A stretch of 5,240 nucleotides of DNA, taken from positions 1 to 5,240 of the forward strand of contig DAITAL010000078.1 in NCBI GenBank assembly GCA_036824265.1. The letters run 5' to 3'. Position numbers and translations under genes: made by a program. Source of the stretch: JAAYZB01 sp937958685. GTDB lineage: Bacteria; Bacillota_I; Bacilli_A; Izemoplasmatales; Hujiaoplasmataceae. Positions within the stretch are counted from its first letter, which is position 1; each line of letters begins with the position of its first letter. Below are positions 1-4,005 of the stretch, piece by piece. The notes beneath the pieces were generated by a model. That model was not told the DNA's origin. It saw only the letters and a list, made by a program, of their open reading frames with translations, and ran no database searches.

Positions 1-55
1 CGAACCCCCATTATCTGCATGGCAAGCAGACGTTTTACCATTAAACTACACCTGC
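1..55 (-). tRNA. tRNA-Gly (anticodon GCC), 3' end cut by window edge
   Basis: Read on the minus strand from 55 leftward, the sequence folds as the first three quarters of a tRNA. It shows the 5' acceptor strand GCAGGTG, then TA, a D stem GTTT/AAAC around a loop with GG, an anticodon stem TCTGC/GCAGA around the loop TTGCCAT (anticodon GCC, glycine), a short variable region, and the start of the T arm GGGGG-TTCG. The rest of the T arm, the 3' acceptor strand and CCA lie outside the window. The 5' half resembles glycine tRNAs of Mollicutes and other low-GC Gram-positives. A good promoter lies just upstream. Confidence 0.95.
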
Positions 56-71
56 GCGATTAGCAATATCT

Positions 72-100
72 ATTGTATATGATGACCGCTGTTTTTTCAA
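72..100 (-). promoter_or_regulatory. Sigma-A-type promoter of tRNA-Gly
   Basis: On the minus strand, TTGAAA (100-95) and TACAAT (77-72) are separated by exactly 17 bases, a near-consensus housekeeping promoter. The predicted start, around 65, leaves a short 5' leader before the tRNA at 55. Confidence 0.8.
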
Positions 101-159
101 CCCTTTTTTACCCTCAGAGCGAAAGTTTTTGTCCCGATTACACGCTAGTTGGAAAAATG

Positions 160-168
160 TGCTAAAAT
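160..168 (+). promoter_or_regulatory. Extended -10 promoter of the photolyase gene
   Basis: TGCTAAAAT is an extended -10 element (TGn followed by TAAAAT). No good -35 box is seen at the right spacing, which an extended -10 can tolerate. The predicted transcript starts near 175, so the leader would be under 20 bases and would contain the ribosome binding site. The promoter is divergent from that of tRNA-Gly. Confidence 0.55.
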
Positions 169-178
169 CTTAACAAAC

Positions 179-184
179 AGGGAG
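179..184 (+). promoter_or_regulatory. Ribosome binding site deciding the photolyase start
   Basis: AGGGAG lies 8 bases before the ATG at 193 but only 2 bases before the in-frame ATG at 187. Normal Shine-Dalgarno spacing therefore favours 193. Confidence 0.65.
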
Positions 185-192
185 CGATGAAC

Positions 193-1554
193 ATGGAACC
201 AGAACGCTTAACCCATCTGGTGAAGTCGACAAGTGACAAACCAGGGCATTATGTGCTCTATTTTCTCCAACAGGCGCAAAGAACGCACGACAATCCGGCT
301 CTGGAACACGCGGTTCAGATTGCCAACGTCCTTGATCTGCCTGTCGTGGTATTTTTCTCGTTCTTCAGCGGTTATCCCTATGCCAACCGCCGCAACCTCA
401 CTTTCATGCTTGAAGGGTTGCGGGAAGTCCGGCGGGATCTCGCCGGCAGGGGCATCGGGTTCGTGTTTCGCATCGGCGAGCCGCTGACGACAATTCGAGA
501 TTATCTTGACAAAAGTGCAGCGGTGGTTGTCGATGCCGGTTATTTGCGACTGCAGCGCAAGTGGCGGAAGGAACTCTTTTTCCTCATCACAGCCAACTAT
601 CCGCATGTGGATCTGCATCAGGTCGAGACGGACACGATCATACCGATCCATCTGGCTTCTCCCAGATTGGAATATGGCGCCTACACACTGCGGCCCAAAC
701 TGTTGCGGCTAGTATCGGGATTCCTTGCGGAAACCCCTGATTTGGCCACGCGCGTTCCCTATCGGCTGAGCCTCGACTCCGATCCGTTCCCCGAAGACAT
801 CACTACCTTTCTGGCTGGATTCACCTTTGTCGGTGATGTCGCCCAGAGCACCCGCTATCATGGCGGCTACGACCAGGCTGACAAGCTGCTGGCGGAGTTC
901 ATCCGCAAACGTCTGGATGCTTATCTCGATGCCAATGACCCGGCGCTGGATCTGGGATCAAAGATGTCGATGTATCTCCATTTTGGTCAGATATCCCCGC
1001 GCGAAATCTATAATCGGATCAATCGCGCACCGGTGGCCATTGAAGTCAAGGCGGCTTATCTTGAGCAGTTGCTCGTTCGTCGGGAGTTGGCATGGAATTA
1101 TGTCTATTACAACCACGGTTATGATGAATTCGCCCACATCACCGAACCATGGGCTTATCAAACGATGTACATCCATCGCGCCGATCAGCGTGACTATCTC
1201 TACACTGTCGCTGATTATCTGTCTTTTCGCACGCACGACCGCTATTTCAACGCGGCGATGCGCGAGATGGTCAACACTGGTTTCATGCATAATTATATGC
1301 GGATGTATTGGGCAAAAAAGATTATCGAATGGTCCGGCACATACGAAGAGGCATACGCCGTGATTGTCACTTTGAACGACACTTATTTTCTCGATGGGCG
1401 CGACCCCTCGTCCTACGCGGGGATCGCCTGGTGTTTCGGAAAGCATGACCGGCCGTGGTCGGAGCGACCGATCTTTGGCAAACTTCGCTCGATGACAGCT
1501 GCTGGTCTCGAACGAAAATTCCAAATTGAGGATTATGTTAGCAAGTGGGAATAG
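193..1554 (+). CDS. phr: Class II deoxyribodipyrimidine (CPD) photolyase
   Basis: This is a light-driven DNA repair flavoenzyme that splits UV-induced cyclobutane pyrimidine dimers using reduced FAD. At 453 residues it has the usual length. The N-terminal Rossmann-like antenna domain opens with the class II signature QQAQRTHDNPAL (26-37). The C-terminal FAD/DNA domain carries YLHFGQISPREI (261-272), ELAWNYVYYNHGYDEF (298-313), THD plus NAAMREMV (347-360), HNYMRMYWAKKIIEW (366-380) and LDGRDPSSYAGIAWCFGKHDRPW (400-422), all typical of class II rather than class I enzymes. In most class II enzymes the stretch after THD reads WNAAQ; here it is FNAAM (Phe 352), which may alter flavin photoreduction. 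The start at 193 is chosen from ribosome-binding-site spacing; 187 would add two residues. It is a single-gene unit with its own promoter and terminator, convergent with a flavodoxin-like gene. The family assignment is very secure. Confidence 0.96.
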   Translation: MEPERLTHLVKSTSDKPGHYVLYFLQQAQRTHDNPALEHAVQIANVLDLPVVVFFSFFSGYPYANRRNLTFMLEGLREVRRDLAGRGIGFVFRIGEPLTTIRDYLDKSAAVVVDAGYLRLQRKWRKELFFLITANYPHVDLHQVETDTIIPIHLASPRLEYGAYTLRPKLLRLVSGFLAETPDLATRVPYRLSLDSDPFPEDITTFLAGFTFVGDVAQSTRYHGGYDQADKLLAEFIRKRLDAYLDANDPALDLGSKMSMYLHFGQISPREIYNRINRAPVAIEVKAAYLEQLLVRRELAWNYVYYNHGYDEFAHITEPWAYQTMYIHRADQRDYLYTVADYLSFRTHDRYFNAAMREMVNTGFMHNYMRMYWAKKIIEWSGTYEEAYAVIVTLNDTYFLDGRDPSSYAGIAWCFGKHDRPWSERPIFGKLRSMTAAGLERKFQIEDYVSKWE

Positions 1555-1576
1555 AAAAGGCGCGATGCGCCTTTTT
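1555..1576. terminator. Bidirectional terminator between convergent genes
   Basis: AAAA-GGCGC-GAT-GCGCC-TTTTT is a self-complementary hairpin with A and T tracts on its two sides, so it can terminate on either strand. It begins directly after the photolyase TAG. On the other strand its first bases belong to the TAA stop of the flavodoxin-like gene (1577-1575). Confidence 0.85.
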
Positions 1577-2066
1577 ACTTGTCGAGGGAAGCAATCAGCG
1601 GTTTCAGGTTAGCCGCATCCACATGATCGGTACGCCGGGAAAACATTTCCAGCGCCAGCCGTTCCTCATCGCTGAGTTCCGCTTGTTTTTTAGCCAGCAT
1701 ATTGCGCATGAAACCCATCATGAAACGGTAAATCCCTTTGAGACGGGAAAAATCAAGGCCGCCTTGAAGATAAAAGGTATTCACCCCCGTAAGCGCATTA
1801 TGGTTGATAAGGTCGGTTGTGCTTATCTGGGAGGGAAACGCCATCCCGATGCCGGCAACGGCTAGCAGGCGATAACGCTTCCTGGCTTTTGTAAGTCCCA
1901 TGATCTTTCCGGCCATCAGCCACCCGAGGAAGATCACTTCGTCGTTGCGGGTGACGCGGATCCTCGCCTCCTCAAGGCTGTAGGCGGGATACAGTGTCTC
2001 CGCCGACAGCAGCATCGCATAATCCTTTGTGAAGCCGGTTTGACTTTTATAGACGATTACTCTCAT
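1575..2066 (-). CDS. Flavodoxin-domain protein (Flavodoxin_5/HemG-like)
   Basis: This 163-residue soluble protein is predicted to bind FMN. The N-terminal beta strand MRVIVYKS leads into the phosphate-binding loop SQTGFT (8-13). A second strand, EVIFLGWLMAGKIMGL (43-58), matches the FMN-contacting region of the family, and TFYLQGGLDF (97-106) matches the later conserved strand and loop. The C-terminal RTDHVDAANLKPLI (145-158) resembles the usual family ending. The family includes menaquinone-dependent protoporphyrinogen dehydrogenase HemG, but most Gram-positive members are uncharacterised and no haem gene is nearby, so an enzymatic role is not claimed. The start is set by GGAGG 4 bases before the ATG at 2066; a TTG at 2120 would add 18 residues with no family match. 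The gene has its own promoter and is convergent with the photolyase gene, sharing its terminator. Confidence 0.88.
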   Translation of the reverse strand: MRVIVYKSQTGFTKDYAMLLSAETLYPAYSLEEARIRVTRNDEVIFLGWLMAGKIMGLTKARKRYRLLAVAGIGMAFPSQISTTDLINHNALTGVNTFYLQGGLDFSRLKGIYRFMMGFMRNMLAKKQAELSDEERLALEMFSRRTDHVDAANLKPLIASLDK

Positions 2067-2070
2067 ATGA

Positions 2071-2075
2071 CCTCC
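2071..2075 (-). promoter_or_regulatory. Ribosome binding site of the flavodoxin-like gene
   Basis: GGAGG on the minus strand lies 4 bases before the ATG at 2066. It selects this start over the upstream in-frame TTG. Confidence 0.75.
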
Positions 2076-2132
2076 GTCACCTGTGGGGTAACCATGTCGC
2101 GGGCTGCCGCACATGACCAAACATCCTTTTTA

Positions 2133-2161
2133 ATCATAGCACTTTCCCGCAACTTTGACAA
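2133..2161 (-). promoter_or_regulatory. Sigma-A-type promoter of the flavodoxin-like gene
   Basis: On the minus strand, TTGTCA (2161-2156) and TATGAT (2138-2133) are 17 bases apart, and a TGC before the -10 makes it an extended -10 as well. The predicted start near 2126 gives a leader of about 60 bases. It lies downstream of the tRNA-Ala terminator, so the gene is transcribed independently of the tRNA. Confidence 0.8.
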
Positions 2162-2174
2162 TGGCCCTCCTACA

Positions 2175-2205
2175 AAGAAAAGCGCAGGCTTGACCTGCGC
2201 GTTTT
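2175..2205 (-). terminator. Terminator of tRNA-Ala
   Basis: A 7-bp perfect GC-rich stem, GCGCAGG (2182-2188) with CCTGCGC (2194-2200), encloses a 5-base loop. On the minus strand it is followed by TTTTCTTT. A run of Ts also follows on the plus strand (2202-2205), so it may work both ways, but no plus-strand gene precedes it. Confidence 0.85.
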
Positions 2206-2213
2206 GGTGAGCG

Positions 2214-2289
2214 TGGTGGAGATGACGGGATTCGAACCCGCGACCTCTTACATGCGAAGCAAGCGCTCTCCCAGCTGAGCTACACCCCC
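2214..2289 (-). tRNA. tRNA-Ala (anticodon CGC), complete
   Basis: This is a complete 76-base cloverleaf on the minus strand, with an encoded CCA tail. It has an acceptor GGGGGTG/CATCTCC (two G-U pairs), a D arm GCTC/GAGC, an anticodon stem CTTGC/GTAAG with loop TTCGCAT (anticodon CGC, reading GCG alanine codons), and a T arm GCGGG-TTCGAAT-CCCGT. A CGC-anticodon alanine tRNA is usually present in addition to a TGC one and suits a genome of moderate GC. It has its own promoter and terminator. Confidence 0.97.
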
Positions 2290-2300
2290 ACATCAGCTAT

Positions 2301-2329
2301 ATTTTAATCAATAGACCGCAAAACTGCAA
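2301..2329 (-). promoter_or_regulatory. Promoter of tRNA-Ala
   Basis: On the minus strand, TTGCAG (2329-2324) and TAAAAT (2306-2301) are separated by 17 bases. The predicted start, around 2294, is only a few bases before the tRNA 5' end. Confidence 0.7.
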
Positions 2330-2403
2330 GCAAAATCGCCATGCGAGACCTTAATCTTCTCACCTCAAGGTCCTTCCACGAGGATAGATCTACCAGCAAC
2401 GAG

Positions 2404-2427
2404 AAAAAAGACGGCCGGAGCCGTCTT
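2404..2427 (-). terminator. Terminator of the PadR-HAAS operon
   Basis: AAGACGGC (2408-2415) pairs perfectly with GCCGTCTT (2420-2427) around a 4-base loop. On the minus strand the stem runs into a T run (2409-2404). It lies 14 bases past the TGA stop of the HAAS-domain gene. Confidence 0.9.
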
Positions 2428-2441
2428 GAATCATGGCGTGA

Positions 2442-3539
2442 TCAGCTTTTATTCTTGAGGATTGCGGTGATTGGAATCAGCAGAAACGCGAGCCAGGAAA
2501 TCGTCCACAAGTCGGCGAAATAACCAAGTACGAAAAAAATCGTGACGGCGATGAAGGGACTGATCGCCACAAGCGAGTCTTTGCCACGGGAGAAGCGGAG
2601 GATCGAATAGACAGGAATCACCAGAAAGACGAGCCAGAGATAGTCCCAAGCCTCTGCAAAGACACCACCGAGAATATAGATGGCGGTGACGACCAGAATG
2701 ACCGAGAGCATCTCCAAAGACTTCCAGGAGAAATGAAAGACATAGTCGGCAAACAAGATCATGAAGGCAACTGGCAGCAAGAACACAAGTAGCGACAATC
2801 CCCAGACATCCCTGGTGTAACCGAGCAGAAGATACAACCCGATTGCCACAAGAAAGGCGGACTCATAGACCAAAATCCTGGTCAGCGATTTGGTGTTGAG
2901 GATTGCGATCAAAGGGATCGAGAGAAAGACCAGCCAGCCCGGATGCCAATAACCGAACTCGCCAAGAATCATGAAGATAATCAGCGCCACGAACGGACTC
3001 AGCGCGGTGATTATCCGTAGTGGTCTCCGGTCACCGGGGCCAAGAATGATGGCGCTGATCGGAATCACAAGAAACACAAGCCAGGTCGGATGCCAAATCC
3101 CGGCGAGGATACCGATCAGGATATATGTCACGATCGCAACAAAAGGGCTGATGGCGATCACCAGGTCGCGCTTCTTTTTGGCGAATGTCTCTACGATGAT
3201 GGCTGTCACCGGAATCAACAAGAACACCAACCAGCCAGGATGCCATTTATCAAAGAATTGTCCGAGGATGAAAAAGATGATTACGGCGACAAACGGTGAC
3301 AGCGCCACCAGTTTGTGTCCCTTGCGTCTGATTTGCTTGCGTGCGTAGTTCTCGCAAAGTTCGGTAACGATTTGGTTGGGATCGCCAAGGAACTCCCGGA
3401 TTTCCGCATCGGTCATCTCCTTCGCCAAGCCGTCCTCATACATCTGATCGTAGTCGGAAATGATGTCTTTGATTTCGGCTTCCTCGATCTGATACTGTCT
3501 CAGCAATGCTTCGATTTCCTTCAAATAGCTATTTTTCAT
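2442..3539 (-). CDS. HAAS-domain membrane protein with six tandem two-helix repeats
   Basis: This is a 365-residue integral membrane protein of unknown function. Residues 1-70 are a charged, helical cytoplasmic domain of the HAAS/DUF1700 type: a YLKEIEALL start, a DIISDYDQMYEDGLAKEMTD segment, and FLGDPNQIVTEL (50-61). Residues 77-365 are six consecutive units of 43-52 residues, each with two predicted membrane helices (about 12 in all). The unit pattern is A-hydrophobic-SPF-x-A, then a helix to LG, then W-H-P-x-W-L-V-F-L-x-I-P. HAAS proteins are usually encoded next to a PadR regulator, as here: the genes overlap by 11 bases, with AGGAGG 7-8 bases before the ATG, implying translational coupling. 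A sensory or envelope-stress role is inferred only from context. No transporter or enzyme motif is seen. HAAS assignment is good; the nature of the repeat region is uncertain. Confidence 0.88.
   Translation of the reverse strand: MKNSYLKEIEALLRQYQIEEAEIKDIISDYDQMYEDGLAKEMTDAEIREFLGDPNQIVTELCENYARKQIRRKGHKLVALSPFVAVIIFFILGQFFDKWHPGWLVFLLIPVTAIIVETFAKKKRDLVIAISPFVAIVTYILIGILAGIWHPTWLVFLVIPISAIILGPGDRRPLRIITALSPFVALIIFMILGEFGYWHPGWLVFLSIPLIAILNTKSLTRILVYESAFLVAIGLYLLLGYTRDVWGLSLLVFLLPVAFMILFADYVFHFSWKSLEMLSVILVVTAIYILGGVFAEAWDYLWLVFLVIPVYSILRFSRGKDSLVAISPFIAVTIFFVLGYFADLWTISWLAFLLIPITAILKNKS
2445..3311 (-). repeat. Six coding repeats of a membrane hairpin inside the HAAS gene
   Basis: Approximate units on the minus strand are 3311-3162, 3161-3012, 3011-2877, 2876-2721, 2720-2574 and 2573-2445. 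Units 1, 2, 3 and 6 keep SPF (residues 81, 131, 181, 327); units 1-3 keep WHPxW (from 99, 149, 198); units 5 and 6 keep W-x3-W (298/302, 345/349). Unit 4 is the most diverged. Similarity is visible in DNA too: plus-strand GGAATCA near 2470, 2614, 3060 and 3213, and GGATGCCA near 2941, 3089 and 3239. The first two units are exactly 150 bases long. Confidence 0.85.
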
Positions 3540-3852
3540 GTTCGTCTCCTCCTAAAATGCGGAACACGCCTTTAAGAAACCTGTTCCATTCGCTTTCATA
3601 TTCTTGGCATTTTTTGATGCCTTCGTCAGTGATTTTATAGTATTTCCTGGGGGCTCCGACATTGGTTGTCTCCGTATAGGTTTCAAAGTATCCTTGATCT
3701 GTCAGCCGCCGGAGAATCGGGTAGACCGTATTCTCATTGACCTCGATCTCCTTGGAAAGTGCTTCGATCACGGCGAAACCATACATGTTTTGGCGGGCGA
3801 TCATGTTGATTACGCACATCTCGATAATTCCCTTTTTGAACTGCGAATTCAT
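3529..3852 (-). CDS. PadR-family transcriptional regulator
   Basis: This 107-residue winged-helix DNA-binding protein is of the short PadR (PadR-s2-like) type. The N-terminal helix-turn-helix runs through MYGFAVIEALSK (23-34) and the recognition segment ENTVYPILRRLTDQGYF (40-56). The wing ends with the family signature APRKYYKITDEG (67-78), and a C-terminal helix (79-100) would make the dimer. Such proteins usually repress their own operon and are released by a ligand or partner. The start is set by AAGGGGG, 6 bases before the ATG at 3852; the frame extends 9 residues upstream but without a ribosome binding site, and into the operator. The last codons overlap the HAAS gene start by 11 bases (GAA CAT GAA AAA TAG contains its ATG). 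Two inverted repeats at its promoter are the probable operators. The ligand cannot be told from sequence. Confidence 0.94.
   Translation of the reverse strand: MNSQFKKGIIEMCVINMIARQNMYGFAVIEALSKEIEVNENTVYPILRRLTDQGYFETYTETTNVGAPRKYYKITDEGIKKCQEYESEWNRFLKGVFRILGGDEHEK
3547..3553 (-). promoter_or_regulatory. Ribosome binding site of the HAAS gene, inside the padR-type coding region
   Basis: AGGAGGA on the minus strand, 7 bases before the ATG at 3539, sits within the GGDE codons at the end of the PadR gene. Ribosomes finishing PadR therefore uncover it, supporting coupled translation. Confidence 0.85.
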
Positions 3853-3863
3853 GGAGCACCCCC

Positions 3864-3884
3864 TTACTGTGTCATGCACAGTAA
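3864..3884. promoter_or_regulatory. Probable PadR operator 1 (perfect inverted repeat)
   Basis: TTACTGTG-N5-CACAGTAA is a perfect palindrome with 8-base arms. It covers the predicted transcription start (about 3879) of the PadR-HAAS operon and ends 12 bases before the PadR ATG. A repressor here would block initiation or early elongation. Binding by this PadR is inferred from position and symmetry. Confidence 0.75.
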
Positions 3885-3885
3885 C

Positions 3886-3914
3886 AGGATATCACGATAC
3901 TGTGTAAAACACAA
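3886..3914 (-). promoter_or_regulatory. Promoter of the PadR-HAAS operon
   Basis: On the minus strand, TTGTGT (3914-3909) and TATCCT (3891-3886) are 17 bases apart, with TGA before the -10 forming an extended -10. Both boxes deviate from consensus. The -35 and spacer are covered by operator 2 and the predicted start by operator 1. Confidence 0.6.
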
Positions 3915-3916
3915 TA
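3898..3916. promoter_or_regulatory. Probable PadR operator 2 (imperfect inverted repeat)
   Basis: TACTGTG-N5-CACAATA repeats the operator 1 half-sites with one mismatch. Its centre (3907) is 33 bp from the centre of operator 1 (3874), close to three helical turns, so two dimers would bind the same DNA face. It overlaps the -35 box and spacer of the operon promoter. Confidence 0.7.
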
Positions 3917-3920
3917 CCAG

Positions 3921-3946
3921 ATTTGTTTTTTTTTAAGTTTTTTCAA
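3921..3946. promoter_or_regulatory. A/T tract between the divergent promoters
   Basis: This run of almost only A and T (long T tracts on the plus strand) lies just upstream of both the minus-strand -35 at 3914 and the plus-strand -35 at 3955. It could act as an UP-like element or a bent segment for either promoter. No coding potential is seen. Confidence 0.45.
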
Positions 3947-3954
3947 TAGTGAAA

Positions 3955-3981
3955 TTGTGACAGGTAATGATGTGATATAAT
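3955..3981 (+). promoter_or_regulatory. Promoter of the dCache sensor gene
   Basis: A perfect TATAAT (3976-3981) is preceded by TGA, making an extended -10. The best -35 candidate, TTGTGA (3955-3960), is only 15 bases away, so the extended -10 probably carries the activity. The predicted start is near 3988, just ahead of the ribosome binding site. Confidence 0.7.
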
Positions 3982-4005
3982 TATCTCAATAAGGAGGCGA
4001 CCAAA

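Noticed and set aside
958..1524. 188-codon minus-strand frame inside the photolyase gene
   Set aside because: It is fully antisense to strongly conserved photolyase motifs, and has no ribosome binding site or recognisable domain.
2067..2120. N-terminal extension of the flavodoxin-like protein from a TTG at 2120
   Set aside because: The added 18 residues match nothing in the family, the TTG is only a few bases after the predicted transcript start, and a good GGAGG precedes the ATG at 2066.
2077..2124. 15-codon leader frame (minus strand, ATG at 2124) before the flavodoxin-like gene
   Set aside because: It would begin almost at the predicted transcript start with no ribosome binding site, and shows no run of one amino acid or attenuator hairpin.
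2063..2293. Minus-strand 76-codon frame beginning MWGCSSAGRALASH
   Set aside because: This is the well-known false protein obtained by translating a tRNA gene: the first part is the tRNA-Ala, followed by its terminator and the next promoter.
2290..2441. Possible small gene or RNA between tRNA-Ala and the HAAS gene (for example the plus frame from 2341)
   Set aside because: The frame has no ribosome binding site, runs through the operon terminator and into the HAAS gene antisense; apart from the tRNA promoter and the terminator I see no structure.
2442..2444. Possible UGA-as-tryptophan code, given the Mollicute-like tRNA-Gly
   Set aside because: The HAAS gene ends at TGA immediately before a strong terminator, and Trp is encoded by TGG throughout, so UGA is a stop.
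2445..3311. Possible CRISPR-like or intergenic repeat array
   Set aside because: The near-150-base periodicity is entirely within one intact reading frame and reflects protein repeats; there are no constant short repeats with unique spacers.
2971..3348. Plus-strand frames (and nearby shifted minus frames) with repeated short motifs
   Set aside because: They are shadows of the internal repeats of the HAAS gene and look repetitive only for that reason.
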